From contig CBCPNA010000005.1 in assembly GCA_965120415.1 (NCBI GenBank), forward strand, positions 24,787 through 88,786: a stretch of 64,000 nt of DNA. The letters run 5' to 3'. Both the position numbers and the translations under genes were made by a program. The DNA is from CBCPNA01 sp965120415. Its GTDB lineage: Bacteria; Bacillota; Clostridia; Lachnospirales; CAG-274. Position 1 is the stretch's first letter, and every line of letters starts with the position of its first letter. This document shows, in pieces, positions 10,622-19,009 of this stretch. The notes below the pieces were generated by a model that did no database searches, had not been told where the DNA came from, and was given only the letters and a program-made list of their open reading frames with translations.

Positions 10622-11809
10622 ATGTCTAAGCAAAAATTTGAAAGAACAAAACCACATGTTAATATCGGTACAATAGGTCACGTTGACCATGGTAAAACAA
10701 CATTAACAGCAGCTATTACAAAAACTTTGCATGATAGATATCAATTAGGAGAAGAAGTTGCATTTGATAAAATAGATAAAGCACCAGAAGAAAAAGAAAG
10801 AGGTATAACAATTTCTACAACACACGTAGAATATGAAACACCTAACAGACATTATGGACATGTTGATTGCCCAGGGCATGCCGATTATGTTAAAAATATG
10901 ATAACTGGAGCAGCTCAAATGGACGGTGCTATACTTGTTGTTGCGGCAACAGACGGGCCTATGGCACAAACAAGAGAACATATCCTTCTTTCACGCCAAG
11001 TTGGGGTTCCTAAAATTGTTGTATTTATGAACAAATGTGACATGGTTGATGATGAAGAATTATTAGAATTAGTTGAAATGGAAATAACAGAATTATTAGC
11101 AGAGCAAGGCTTTGAAGATTCTCCTGTTGTTAGAGGTTCTGCATATCAAGCACTTCAAGATACTTCTGGCAAATGGGGCGACTCTATTATCAAATTATTT
11201 GAAGTTATCGATGAATATATACCTAATCCAGAAAGAGATTCTGACAAACCTTTCCTTATGTCTGTAGAGGACGTATTTTCTATAACTGGACGTGGTACTG
11301 TTGCGACTGGTAGGGTTGAAAGGGGTACATTAAACGTTTCTGATGAGGTTGAAATAGTTGGTTTAACTACAGAATCAAGAAAAGTTGTTATAACAGGTAT
11401 AGAAATGTTCCGTAAGCTTTTAGATACAGCAGAAGCAGGGGATAACATAGGTGCGCTCCTTCGTGGGGTACAACGTGATGAAATAGAGAGAGGGCAAGTT
11501 TTATGTAAACCAGGCTCTATCACTCCACATACAAAATTTGTTGCACAAGTTTATGTATTAAAAGCAGATGAAGGTGGACGTCACAAACCATTTTTTAACA
11601 ACTACAGACCACAATTTTATTTCAGAACAACAGATGTTACTGGAGTTATAAATCTTCCAGAAGGTACAGAAATGTGTATGCCAGGCGATAATATAGAAAT
11701 GACAATAGAGCTTATAGCGCCTATAGCGATGGAAGAAGGGTTACGTTTTGCTATCCGTGAAGGTGGTAGAACAGTTGGTTCTGGCGCTGTTGTATCTATA
11801 ATTGAATAA
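10622..11809 (+). CDS. tuf: Elongation factor Tu
   Basis: Delivers aminoacyl-tRNA to the ribosome. 395 residues from the ATG at 10622 ([14 protein letters not shown]), with AAGGAGGAA directly upstream; an in-frame extension to 10550 lacks homology. Motifs are [17 protein letters not shown] and NKCD. A terminator follows the stop. Confidence 0.97.
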   Translation: MSKQKFERTKPHVNIGTIGHVDHGKTTLTAAITKTLHDRYQLGEEVAFDKIDKAPEEKERGITISTTHVEYETPNRHYGHVDCPGHADYVKNMITGAAQMDGAILVVAATDGPMAQTREHILLSRQVGVPKIVVFMNKCDMVDDEELLELVEMEITELLAEQGFEDSPVVRGSAYQALQDTSGKWGDSIIKLFEVIDEYIPNPERDSDKPFLMSVEDVFSITGRGTVATGRVERGTLNVSDEVEIVGLTTESRKVVITGIEMFRKLLDTAEAGDNIGALLRGVQRDEIERGQVLCKPGSITPHTKFVAQVYVLKADEGGRHKPFFNNYRPQFYFRTTDVTGVINLPEGTEMCMPGDNIEMTIELIAPIAMEEGLRFAIREGGRTVGSGAVVSIIE

Positions 11810-11818
11810 TATATATTT

Positions 11819-11847
11819 AGCTACTCTTTTAGGGTAGCTTTTTTTAT
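11819..11847 (+). terminator. Terminator of the str operon
   Basis: Stem AGCTAC/GTAGCT followed by seven T. Confidence 0.85.
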
Positions 11848-11873
11848 TCCTAAAGCATCTTTTTACAACACAA

Positions 11874-11895
11874 AAAAGCACATTTATGTGCTTTT
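11874..11895 (-). terminator. Hairpin at the end of the SLH protein gene
   Basis: Nine-base perfect stem AAAAGCACA/TGTGCTTTT with a 4-base loop. It overlaps the stop codon of the minus-strand SLH gene and is symmetrical, so it may also back up the tuf terminator. Confidence 0.65.
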
Positions 11896-13888
11896 ATGCT
11901 ACTATTTCATCTTTTAATACTTTATATACATTTAAAGCAATTTTTGCAAATTCTGCTCTTGTTATTTTTTGTTTAGGGTTTATTTTGCCGTTATGACCTT
12001 CTATTATATTAAAAGATTTTAGTTTATTTACGCTTTCTTTTGCATAATCTGATATTTCTTCATAATCATCAAAAGTTTGTGTTGTTTTTTTAGTATTTAT
12101 ATCAAATAAATTTATAACATCGGCTAATAATACTATAGCCTCTTCTCTTGTCATTTTGCCTTCTGTGCTAAAGTTAGCGTTATAGCCATTTAGTATACCG
12201 TATTTTTCAAAAAGTGATACGTTGTTATAATAATGCACATTTGATAAAACATTAGCAAAATTGTTTTCATATTTGCCCGTAATACCTAACATTTGTTTAA
12301 TCATTATGCTTGCATCCGATTTTTTAATCGTACTATTTGGCCTAAATCGCTTTTCTGTAGCTCCAGCGACAAGGTTTAGGTTATAAGCTTCTCTTATATA
12401 GCCATAGTACCATGTATCTTTTTTAATATCTGAAAATTTCATCATTTTTTGCCTTATTTTTGGCAAATTCATTTCTATTATTTGATAATTATTGTACATA
12501 TTTTTTATTAAAATTACTCTATTTTTATCTATTATTATATTTTTATCTTGTTTTATTATAGCGTTGTTAGAAACGGTTATCTTTTGCCCATCTAAAAGAG
12601 TTATTTCTCCTCCATTTGGCATTAGTATCTTGTTATTTCTGTATATAGCTTTTCCGCTTATAGAAAAATTGCGATTTTCTATAGTTTTTTGATAGGCTAT
12701 GGTAGTATTTGAGGTAGTATTTGTATATATATTGCTTTGTGATTTTGTATTTAATGCATTTATTGTACCGTCCGAATTTATTATAAAGCTTGCATCAGCG
12801 CTCAATATATAAGAATCGATTTTTATGCTACCGTCTTGGTTTATAACACTTCCTTGTTTAATAACAGCGTTGCCGTTTGTTGTTTGGGCTGTAAAATCTT
12901 TTAAAAGCTCTATAGCTCCATCTGTATGTAATTTTAGCTGGCTATCTGTATTTTCGATATTTAATACAATATCTTTAGATATAATAATATAACCTTCATC
13001 TAATATACTTATAGTGCCGTCCTTTGCTAAATTTATCGCATCTTTTGTTGCATCTTGGTTTAATTTTATAACAGCACCAGAAGGCAAAATAATATCTTTA
13101 TCATCTTGTAATGATATGCTATTATAAGGGCTAATTTCTGCCCCCGTAGGAAGTGTTAAGCTACTTTTTAAAATAGTATCTTCTAATTGCTCTGATAGCT
13201 CTAAATTTGCACCTTGAGCTAAAACAATATTTTTTATAAAGATTATATCTGTATTATCTGTAGTTGTTATGGTGCCGTCTTGCTTTATAGTAGCCCCCCC
13301 TGATACTATAAAAGCTATACCATCTTTTATTAAAGCCCCTTCGTCCAAAATTTCTATATCGCCTGTAGATGCATTTAAAGCACTTTTTGTCAATATATTT
13401 ATATTTGTGCCGTTATCAAGCTGTAATTTGCAACCACTTGGCAAAAGTATACTACCGTCTTTGTATAAACTTATTAAAGTTTCGCCGTTGTCGCTTTCAT
13501 TAGGTATTATGGTATTTTGGTTAAAAAGCTCTATTATGCCTCCTTCGGCTATTGATAAGCTGCCGTCTGATTTTATTAAAGTATCTAAAGGCAATTTGAT
13601 AGTACCGCTTGCTGTTTCTATATTTGCCCCTCCAGCAAGCATTATATTTTCGTCAAAAATGGATACTCCATCGTTTGGTTTTATTACAGCAGTTGCTGTA
13701 TTGCTTTCTTGCAAATTGCTTTTGTCTAGGATAAAAGCATTTGCTTCTTTACTTTCTTTTACAGTTTCAATAGCTGATGCTATAACCTCATTTTCATTAA
13801 AGCTAACTGAAGTTGTTGTCATGGCGGTTACAAGCCCTATAGAAATAGCCTTTTTAAGATTTGAAATTTTTTTAAGCTTTTTCTTCAT
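11894..13888 (-). CDS. Surface protein with repetitive beta-rich region and three SLH domains
   Basis: Predicted secreted cell-wall protein of 664 residues from the ATG at 13888 (AGAGGGGG upstream). It has a Sec-type signal (Lys-rich start, hydrophobic AISIGLVTAMTTTSVS, likely cleavage near ASA). Residues of roughly 45-460 are short degenerate repeats built on patterns such as G-A-x-I-K and D-G-(S/T)-I, for example IKQDGTI, LYKDGSI, LAKDGTI and IKSDGSL, suggesting a beta-solenoid. The C-terminal part holds three S-layer homology domains, beginning near FSDIKKDTWYYGYI, LSNVHYYNNV and FDDYEEISDYAKES, which normally bind pyruvylated secondary wall polymer. The function of the repeat region is unknown to me. 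Confidence 0.85.
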   Translation of the reverse strand: MKKKLKKISNLKKAISIGLVTAMTTTSVSFNENEVIASAIETVKESKEANAFILDKSNLQESNTATAVIKPNDGVSIFDENIMLAGGANIETASGTIKLPLDTLIKSDGSLSIAEGGIIELFNQNTIIPNESDNGETLISLYKDGSILLPSGCKLQLDNGTNINILTKSALNASTGDIEILDEGALIKDGIAFIVSGGATIKQDGTITTTDNTDIIFIKNIVLAQGANLELSEQLEDTILKSSLTLPTGAEISPYNSISLQDDKDIILPSGAVIKLNQDATKDAINLAKDGTISILDEGYIIISKDIVLNIENTDSQLKLHTDGAIELLKDFTAQTTNGNAVIKQGSVINQDGSIKIDSYILSADASFIINSDGTINALNTKSQSNIYTNTTSNTTIAYQKTIENRNFSISGKAIYRNNKILMPNGGEITLLDGQKITVSNNAIIKQDKNIIIDKNRVILIKNMYNNYQIIEMNLPKIRQKMMKFSDIKKDTWYYGYIREAYNLNLVAGATEKRFRPNSTIKKSDASIMIKQMLGITGKYENNFANVLSNVHYYNNVSLFEKYGILNGYNANFSTEGKMTREEAIVLLADVINLFDINTKKTTQTFDDYEEISDYAKESVNKLKSFNIIEGHNGKINPKQKITRAEFAKIALNVYKVLKDEIVA

Positions 13889-13986
13889 AAAAATCCCCCT
13901 CTTGTACAAAACGCTTTAGCTTAACTAGCTTAAAGCATTAAAATAAAATGTAAAAACATAAAAACACCTTAATAAAATTTTAAAAT

Positions 13987-14015
13987 ATTTTATCATTTTT
14001 ATAAAATTTTGTCAA
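13987..14015 (-). promoter_or_regulatory. Promoter of the SLH protein gene
   Basis: Read on the minus strand: TTGACA (14015-14010), 17-base spacer, TAAAAT (13992-13987). The consensus -35 fits a strongly expressed surface protein. Confidence 0.75.
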
Positions 14016-14329
14016 TAAAAATATTTTTCTTTATATAATTTTAACTGTATTTATTAAATATACTAAAATAAATTTAAATAGAATAGCCTTGCATAATTTC
14101 GATATATGATGAAAATTGTATAAAAATATATTGTGTTAAATATTTTTTATTGCATGTTTTGCACCTTTTTCTTATATATTTTTATTTTTAATATTTTTTG
14201 CTTTTTATATCTAATTAATAAAGTGATTATTTGAGCAGTTTACCATATTTAATTATTTTTAATCGTACGTTTTTATCTTTATTTATTAAACATTACTTTT
14301 TATTATTTTTTATGTAATTTAAAAAAGTG

Positions 14330-14358
14330 TTGACTTTTTTTAAAATGTGTAATATAAT
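14330..14358 (+). promoter_or_regulatory. Promoter of tRNA-Leu/tRNA-Gln
   Basis: TTGACT (14330-14335), 17-base spacer, TATAAT (14353-14358), about 20 bases before the first tRNA. Confidence 0.8.
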
Positions 14359-14377
14359 ACTGTTGTTAGATAGGTAA

Positions 14378-14463
14378 GCAGTCGTGGCGGAATTGGTATA
14401 CGCGCTAGACTAAGGATCTAGTGGTCGCTTTAGGCCTTGGGGGTTCAAGTCCCCCCGACTGCA
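14378..14463 (+). tRNA. tRNA-Leu (anticodon AAG)
   Basis: 86 bases. Acceptor GCAGTCG/CGACTGC, anticodon arm CTAGA-CTAAGGA-TCTAG giving anticodon AAG, a long variable arm typical of leucine, and a GGGGG-TTCAAGT-CCCCC T arm. CCA is not encoded. An A at position 34 (probably edited to inosine or read as A) decodes the CUN box. Confidence 0.93.
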
Positions 14464-14472
14464 CGCTTTTAT

Positions 14473-14544
14473 GGGGTTATAGCCAAGCGGTAAGGCACAG
14501 GGTTTTGATCCCTGCATTCATAGGTTCGAATCCTATTAGCCCTG
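14473..14544 (+). tRNA. tRNA-Gln (anticodon TTG), copy 1
   Basis: 72 bases. Acceptor GGGGTTA/TAGCCCT with G1 opposite T72 and discriminator G; anticodon loop TTTTGAT. Nearly the same as the copy at 14923 but with one base fewer in the D loop and one more in the variable loop. Confidence 0.9.
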
Positions 14545-14549
14545 TTTTT

Positions 14550-14585
14550 ATTTTGGCTATGCTTTTATAGCTAAAATAGCTTTTT
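14550..14585 (+). terminator. Terminator after tRNA-Gln copy 1
   Basis: Eleven-base stem (14550-14560 with 14567-14577, one G-T pair), then AGCTTTTT. It splits the tRNA cluster into two transcripts. Confidence 0.75.
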
Positions 14586-14843
14586 CATTTATTATAAATA
14601 TTTTAAATATATTTAAATTTATGCTTGAATTAATCTTTTTTATATGTTACAATAAAAAGGCAAAAGTTCATGCATTATCTTTAATTATTAATCGCATATC
14701 CATAAAATTATTATAAGCTGTAATATCGCTAAAGCTTATTTCTTTTGCTAGCAAACTATATAATGTTTATATATTTCAAGCATAATATTAATTATAGCCT
14801 TACATGCTTTATACATTATATTTTCCTATTAGCTTTTTTATAT
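14586..14843 (+). other. Spacer between tRNA transcripts
   Basis: AT-rich, no gene. Contains the promoter at 14625-14653; the roughly 180 bases between it and tRNA-Gly would form an unusually long tRNA leader. Confidence 0.4.
14625..14653 (+). promoter_or_regulatory. Candidate promoter for tRNA-Gly/tRNA-Gln
   Basis: TTGAAT (14625-14630), 17-base spacer, TACAAT (14648-14653). Confidence 0.5.
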
Positions 14844-14915
14844 GCGTGAATGGCTCAGTGGTAGAGCATCGCCTTGCCAAGGCGAGGGTCGCGGGTTCGA
14901 GTCCCGTTTCACGCT
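14844..14915 (+). tRNA. tRNA-Gly (anticodon GCC)
   Basis: 72 bases. Acceptor GCGTGAA/TTCACGC, discriminator T, anticodon loop TTGCCAA inside TCGCC/GGCGA, T arm CGGG-TTCGAGT-CCCG. CCA is not encoded. Confidence 0.95.
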
Positions 14916-14922
14916 GTTTTAT

Positions 14923-14994
14923 AGGGTTATAGCCAAGTGGTTAAGGCACAGGGTTTTGATCCCTGCATCATAGGTTCGAATCCTATTAGCCCTG
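14923..14994 (+). tRNA. tRNA-Gln (anticodon TTG), copy 2
   Basis: 72 bases. Acceptor AGGGTTA/TAGCCCT with a full A1-T72 pair, anticodon loop TTTTGAT, D loop one base longer and variable loop one base shorter than copy 1. Confidence 0.9.
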
Positions 14995-15002
14995 TTTTAA
15001 TA

Positions 15003-15025
15003 AGTCCTATTTTTATAGGGCTTTT
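15003..15025 (+). terminator. Terminator after the tRNA cluster
   Basis: Stem AGTCCTAT/ATAGGGCT (one G-T pair) around a TTTT loop, followed by TTTT. Confidence 0.7.
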
Positions 15026-15082
15026 CTTTACTACTTTTGCATATATAAATATATAAATTATATAAATCAATTAAGAGGGCTT

Positions 15083-15739
15083 ATGAAAGTTTTTATATTA
15101 ATATTAATAGTATTTCTAATTTTTTTTATCTACATTTCTAATTCTTATAAAGCTGTTGTACAAATAAATTTGCAAGATAAAAACCTGCTTTTAAATAAAA
15201 ACAATATTATGCTTAAAGCCAGCTCCAATATAGGTATAATTTTTTACCCCGGAGCAAAAGTTGAATATACAGCCTATTTACCCCTTTTGCAAAAATTGCA
15301 AAGCGCTGGTTATAATTGTATATTAGCTAAAATGCCTTTTAACCTTGCCTTTTTTAAAAAAAATTTTGCAACAGAAATTATAAATAAACATACAGAGATA
15401 AAAAAATGGTACATAGCGGGGCATTCTTTAGGTGGTGCTATGGCAAGCTTATATTTTTCTCAAAATTTAGATAAAATAGAAGGTGCTATCTTGCTTGGGG
15501 CTTATGTTTATGGAAAAATACCTCTAGAAAAAAGTCTTGTTATATACGGCTCCCAAGATTTAATTTTGAGCAAAAATAAATTAAAAAATACCCCTAATGA
15601 AATATTAATACAAGGAGCTAACCACGCCCAATTTGGTAATTACGGTGCACAAAAAGGCGACGGCATAGCCAAAATTAGCACAGAAAATCAGCAAAATATA
15701 TCAGCGCAGTTAATAGATTCTTTTATTAAAAATAATTAA
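15083..15739 (+). CDS. Alpha/beta hydrolase family protein, membrane-anchored
   Basis: Serine hydrolase of the alpha/beta fold, 218 residues. One N-terminal membrane helix (about residues 3-20) is followed by the fold: nucleophile elbow GHSLGGAMA, candidate acid Asp in YGSQDLIL, and candidate base His in GANHAQFG, so the triad looks intact. The substrate is unknown; esters or lipids are common for the family. SD AAGAGGG is 6 bases before the ATG. It lies 16 bases before the cysteine desulfurase gene and probably shares its transcript, although no functional link is obvious. Confidence 0.8.
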   Translation: MKVFILILIVFLIFFIYISNSYKAVVQINLQDKNLLLNKNNIMLKASSNIGIIFYPGAKVEYTAYLPLLQKLQSAGYNCILAKMPFNLAFFKKNFATEIINKHTEIKKWYIAGHSLGGAMASLYFSQNLDKIEGAILLGAYVYGKIPLEKSLVIYGSQDLILSKNKLKNTPNEILIQGANHAQFGNYGAQKGDGIAKISTENQQNISAQLIDSFIKNN

Positions 15740-15755
15740 GAAAGGTAACCATTTT

Positions 15756-16874
15756 ATGCAAGCTTATTTAGATTATATGGCAAATACTCCAGTTGATAAA
15801 GATGTTTTAGCTATATTTAATGAAATTAATACCCAATTTTTTGCCAACCCTAATTCTTTACATAGTGCGGGGCTTTTGCTAAATGAAAAAATAAATAAAT
15901 TTACCGAGCAAATTTTAAATATATTCAATCTAAAAGATTATGAGATAATATACACATCTTGTGCCAGCGAGGCAAATAATCTAGCTTGCAAAGGTATAGC
16001 AAGAGCCTATAGGCATTTAGGAAAGCATATTATATCAACATATCTAGAACACTCTTCTTTAAGCGCTAGCCTAACTTATTTTAAAAAAATAGGCTATGAA
16101 ATAGATTTTGTAAATATAAATAAAGACGGAAAAGTAGATATAGAGCATTTAAAAAAGCTTATAAAAGATGATACAATACTTGTTTCTATTAGCTATGTAG
16201 ATAGCGAGCTTGGGACTATCCAGCCTATTAAAGAAATAAAAGAAATATTAAAAAATTACCCTAACTGTATTTTTCATACAGACGCAACCCAAGCTATAGG
16301 TAAAACATTAGTCGATTTTTCTTCTATCGATTTAATTACTTTTGCACCACATAAGTTTTTTGGGCTTAATAGCTCTGCCGTGCTTATAAAAAGAGAAGAT
16401 ATTATATTAGAATCGCTTATTAGTGGAGGTAAAAGCACCACAATTTATAGAAGCGGTACCCCAGATTTAGCTATGATAGCTTGTATGCATAAAGCCTTAC
16501 AAAAGGTAACAGACACATTTTCTAAAAGGCTGGATTATGTTTTAAAATTAAATAATATTATAAAAGATTTTTTGAAAAAATATGCTTGTATTAATATAAA
16601 TAGTACTGATTATTCTGTGCCACATATTATAAATTTTAGTATATTAGGGCTTAAAGCTACAGATATACAACAAAAATTTGATAAACATAATATATATATT
16701 TCAACAAAATCAGCTTGCGATAGCTTTAATACCCCTTCTAGAGCAGTTTTTGCTATATGTAAAGATAAAAAAATTGCGTATTCTTCTGTTAGGATAAGTT
16801 TTTGTCATTTAACTACAATGGAAGAAATAAACTATTTTTTAAAAATTTTGGATAAAATATGTAAAAATTTATAG
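15756..16874 (+). CDS. Cysteine desulfurase (class V aminotransferase)
   Basis: PLP enzyme that takes sulfur from L-cysteine as an enzyme persulfide. 372 residues of the NifS/IscS type. The PLP lysine is in FAPHKFFG, the cofactor-binding His and Asp are in HTDATQAIG, and the catalytic cysteine loop is TKSACDS. The next gene, 8 bases on, is a TtcA-like tRNA thiolase, so the pair probably delivers sulfur to tRNA; no IscU-type scaffold is adjacent. The exact subfamily (IscS, NifS or a dedicated tRNA donor) is not resolved. Confidence 0.88.
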   Translation: MQAYLDYMANTPVDKDVLAIFNEINTQFFANPNSLHSAGLLLNEKINKFTEQILNIFNLKDYEIIYTSCASEANNLACKGIARAYRHLGKHIISTYLEHSSLSASLTYFKKIGYEIDFVNINKDGKVDIEHLKKLIKDDTILVSISYVDSELGTIQPIKEIKEILKNYPNCIFHTDATQAIGKTLVDFSSIDLITFAPHKFFGLNSSAVLIKREDIILESLISGGKSTTIYRSGTPDLAMIACMHKALQKVTDTFSKRLDYVLKLNNIIKDFLKKYACININSTDYSVPHIINFSILGLKATDIQQKFDKHNIYISTKSACDSFNTPSRAVFAICKDKKIAYSSVRISFCHLTTMEEINYFLKILDKICKNL

Positions 16875-16882
16875 GTGAAAAA

Positions 16883-17713
16883 ATGGATAAATATAAAGAT
16901 ATTGAAAGAAGTATTATTAAAAAATTTAGAAAGCAACTATGGAGCCCTTTTATTAAAGGTGTACAAAAATATGAGCTTATAAAAGAAGGCGATAAAATTG
17001 CTGTTTGCATTTCTGGTGGCAAAGATTCTATGTTGCTTGCAAAGCTTATGCAAGAATTACAAAAGCACGGCAAATTTGATTTTGAGCTTATATTTTTAGT
17101 CATGAACCCTGGATATAATAAAATAAATAAGCAAAATATAATAATAAATGCAAATATTTTAAATATACCTATACAAATGTTTGAAACAGATATTTTTGAT
17201 ATTGTAGCCAATATAGAAAAAAGCCCTTGCTATTTATGTGCTAGGATGAGAAGAGGGTACTTATATAGTGAGGCAAAAAAATTAGGCTGTAATAAAATAG
17301 CGTTGGGGCATCATTTTGACGATGTGATAGAAACTATTTTGCTAGGCTTAATGTACGGTGGGCAAATACAAACTATGATGCCAAAACTTCATAGCAAAAA
17401 TTTTGAGGGTATGCAGCTTATAAGACCTATGTACATGGTTAAAGAAGAGGATATTATAGCCTTTGCTAAATATCATGATTTAGAATTTATACAATGTGCT
17501 TGTCGTTTTACAGAATTTTGCAATATATGTGATAACGGTGGAGGAGGCTCTAAAAGAGAATATGTTAAAAAGCTTATAAAAGAGTTTAAAAAAGATAACC
17601 CTAATATAGATAAAAATATTTTTAATAGCGTTGAAAATGTTAATTTAAGCACTATTATTAGCTACAAAAAAGGTAGTAATCTTTATAATTTTTTAGATGA
17701 ATATGATAAATAG
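16883..17713 (+). CDS. TtcA-like tRNA thiolase (PP-loop, Fe-S type)
   Basis: Member of the TtcA/TtuA ATP-pyrophosphatase family, which thiolates tRNA bases. 276 residues. The PP-loop is CISGGKDSMLL near residue 40; the cysteine pair CYLCARMRRG and the cluster C-A-C-R-F-T-E-F-C are consistent with Fe-S ligands; LGHHFDDVIET is the family motif. Family knowledge suggests 2-thiocytidine at position 32 or a related modification. It follows the cysteine desulfurase by 8 bases, which supports a sulfur-relay operon. Confidence 0.82.
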   Translation: MDKYKDIERSIIKKFRKQLWSPFIKGVQKYELIKEGDKIAVCISGGKDSMLLAKLMQELQKHGKFDFELIFLVMNPGYNKINKQNIIINANILNIPIQMFETDIFDIVANIEKSPCYLCARMRRGYLYSEAKKLGCNKIALGHHFDDVIETILLGLMYGGQIQTMMPKLHSKNFEGMQLIRPMYMVKEEDIIAFAKYHDLEFIQCACRFTEFCNICDNGGGGSKREYVKKLIKEFKKDNPNIDKNIFNSVENVNLSTIISYKKGSNLYNFLDEYDK

Positions 17714-17832
17714 TTGCTTTAAAAAGTGCCTGTTTTAACTTAATCTTTATTCTTTTTTATATGCATAATAGCTATAAAATCAACTTTACTTTTATTAAAT
17801 TTTCTACCCCCCCCAATGTCGTTAAAGAGCCA

Positions 17833-17858
17833 TAAAAAAAGACGCATAAAAGCGTCTC
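17833..17858 (-). terminator. Terminator of the cupin gene
   Basis: On the minus strand AGACGC/GCGTCT with a 6-base loop, followed by a T run (17839-17834). Confidence 0.8.
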
Positions 17859-17906
17859 AAAAGGATAAAAACTATGTTTTGTATAAGAAACTGTTTTAAA
17901 AAAATA

Positions 17907-18245
17907 TTAATTATCTAAAAAATCCATCCTTTGAGGGGTAAAAACATCTAAAATTCTTCCTTTTTCGCTCAAAAGCTTAAAGCCATGGGATAAATTAGAT
18001 GGTATGTATAAAGTATCTCCAGCTTTAACAATTTTAACTTCATCACCAATAATAAATTCAAATTCTCCTTCTAAGCAGTAACAAGCTTGTTCGTGAGGGT
18101 GTTTGTGAGGAATGCCCATTGCGTTATTTTCGCACAAAACTTCTACTAACATCAACCCTCCACCACGAGCTTTAATTTTTCTGTTAATTTTTCCTTCTTC
18201 AACAATTATTTTATCGATTTCATTATCATAAAAAAAATATTCCAT
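17907..18245 (-). CDS. Small single-domain cupin protein
   Basis: 112 residues forming one cupin barrel. Metal-ligand candidates are in GIPHKHPHEQACYCLEGE (G-x5-HxH-x3-E-type motif 1) and DTLYIPSNLSHGF (motif 2). Such stand-alone cupins can bind a metal and a small ligand or act as an enzyme; nothing narrows this one down. It has its own promoter and terminator and is therefore a single-gene unit. Confidence 0.82.
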   Translation of the reverse strand: MEYFFYDNEIDKIIVEEGKINRKIKARGGGLMLVEVLCENNAMGIPHKHPHEQACYCLEGEFEFIIGDEVKIVKAGDTLYIPSNLSHGFKLLSEKGRILDVFTPQRMDFLDN

Positions 18246-18285
18246 AATAATTCTCCTTTTAAATAATAATATAATTTTATGTATT

Positions 18286-18314
18286 ATTATAACATATTTA
18301 ATTTATATTTACAA
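18286..18314 (-). promoter_or_regulatory. Promoter of the cupin gene
   Basis: Minus strand TTGTAA (18314-18309), 17-base spacer, perfect TATAAT (18291-18286). Confidence 0.75.
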
Positions 18315-18332
18315 TATATATGTTATGCTTTC

Positions 18333-18402
18333 AAAAAAAGAAAAGGAAACTCCCAAAATGTATTATTATTTTATGAGCCTTACATAAAGAGAAGTTTCCA
18401 TG
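18333..18402 (-). terminator. Long-loop hairpin with T tract upstream of the cupin promoter
   Basis: On the minus strand GGAAACT near 18400 pairs with AGTTTCC near 18350, followed by TTTTCTTTTTTT. Inside the long loop a second pair ATGTA/TACAT can form. It resembles a terminator for a transcript coming from 18.4-18.75 kb. Confidence 0.45.
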
Positions 18403-18429
18403 TAATAAGTATAGCACAAGATATGAAGT

Positions 18430-18537
18430 TTATAAAGTATTAATTTGTACGACAAAAAATGCGTAACAAAAGTAGCTATTAAACATAGCAGAAATATATT
18501 TGCCTAAAATGCTATAGACGCTATAATCAAATAACAT
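18430..18537 (-). CDS. Candidate 35-residue hydrophobic peptide
   Basis: Short ORF with a plausible SD: AAGGTG ends 8 bases before the ATG at 18537. An in-frame ATG at 18546 would add three residues but lies too close to the SD. The product begins MLFDYSVYSILG and is rich in Tyr, Phe and Val with one Cys. I recognise no family. The hairpin with T tract at 18333-18402 lies just downstream. It may be a real small gene or leftover sequence of a lost element. Confidence 0.25.
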   Translation of the reverse strand: MLFDYSVYSILGKYISAMFNSYFCYAFFVVQINTL

Positions 18538-18754
18538 AGGCTTCATCACCTTAATTAACATATAGAAAAAGAATTAAATAATTCCGAATATGAAAAGTAG
18601 TGATTATAATATTTTAATACTTAGTTATATTGTGTATTAAAAATACTTTAAATAACTTAATATAAACTATAAACTAATTATACTTTTTGTCCTAGACATA
18701 ATGCTAAATAGAAGTTTTTATAGAAAAGATAATAAATATTTCTATAGTTAAAAA

Positions 18755-18839
18755 AGAAAAAAGATGCTCTAATAAGCACCTTATAAAGTAAAAATAAAAT
18801 TAATTGAAATTGAAACTAAAATAAATTGAAACTAAAATC
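18755..18839 (-). ncRNA. Candidate small RNA of about 85 bases
   Basis: Bounded by a consensus promoter (18846-18874) and a terminator on the minus strand, stem GGTGCT/AGCATC (18780-18763) followed by a T-rich run. The body contains two copies of ATTTTAGTTTCAATT and no ATG, so it is unlikely to encode a peptide. No known RNA family is recognised. Confidence 0.5.
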
Positions 18840-18845
18840 AAGTTT

Positions 18846-18874
18846 ATTATAATACATTTTTTGATAGTTGTCAA
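18846..18874 (-). promoter_or_regulatory. Consensus sigma-A promoter with no protein gene
   Basis: Minus strand TTGACA (18874-18869), 17-base spacer, TATAAT (18851-18846): a full match in both boxes, reading into the candidate small RNA. Confidence 0.75.
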
Positions 18875-18970
18875 TACAAAAAAGTAACGTTTAATATATA
18901 TAATCATAAATCTGCATAGAAGTTTGTAAAATACAACACTTTTTATAACTTCTTAAATAATTATAATAAA

Positions 18971-18993
18971 TAGGCACTCTTAAAAGCGCCTAT
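18971..18993 (-). terminator. Hairpin after tagO
   Basis: Minus-strand stem AGGCGC/GTGCCT with one G-T pair and an 8-base loop; the following T tract is interrupted. Confidence 0.5.
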
Positions 18994-19009
18994 CTTAATA
19001 TATCTTTTA

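Larger units (their letters stand above)
13889..14377. other. Gene-free AT-rich spacer
   Basis: Holds the minus-strand promoter and roughly 95-base leader of the SLH gene. The leader includes an imperfect inverted repeat of GCTTTA-type arms near 13911-13936. The plus-strand promoter of the tRNA cluster is at 14330-14358. Nothing else recognisable between about 14020 and 14325. Confidence 0.5.
18246..19009. other. Gene-poor 764-base stretch
   Basis: Besides the cupin promoter, hairpin, short ORF, small-RNA unit and tagO terminator listed separately, I see no protein gene. A weak plus-strand promoter-like pair (TTGCCT 18500-18505, TATAAT 18522-18527, 16-base spacer) is also present. Confidence 0.5.

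Noticed and set aside
13269..13919. 216-codon plus-strand ORF opposite the SLH protein
   Set aside because: Antisense of the repeat region; hydrophobic runs mirror DGTI-type repeats; no SD.
18781..18840. CRISPR-like GTTTCAATT repeats
   Set aside because: Only two copies about 22 bases apart inside a single short transcript; no spacers and no cas genes.
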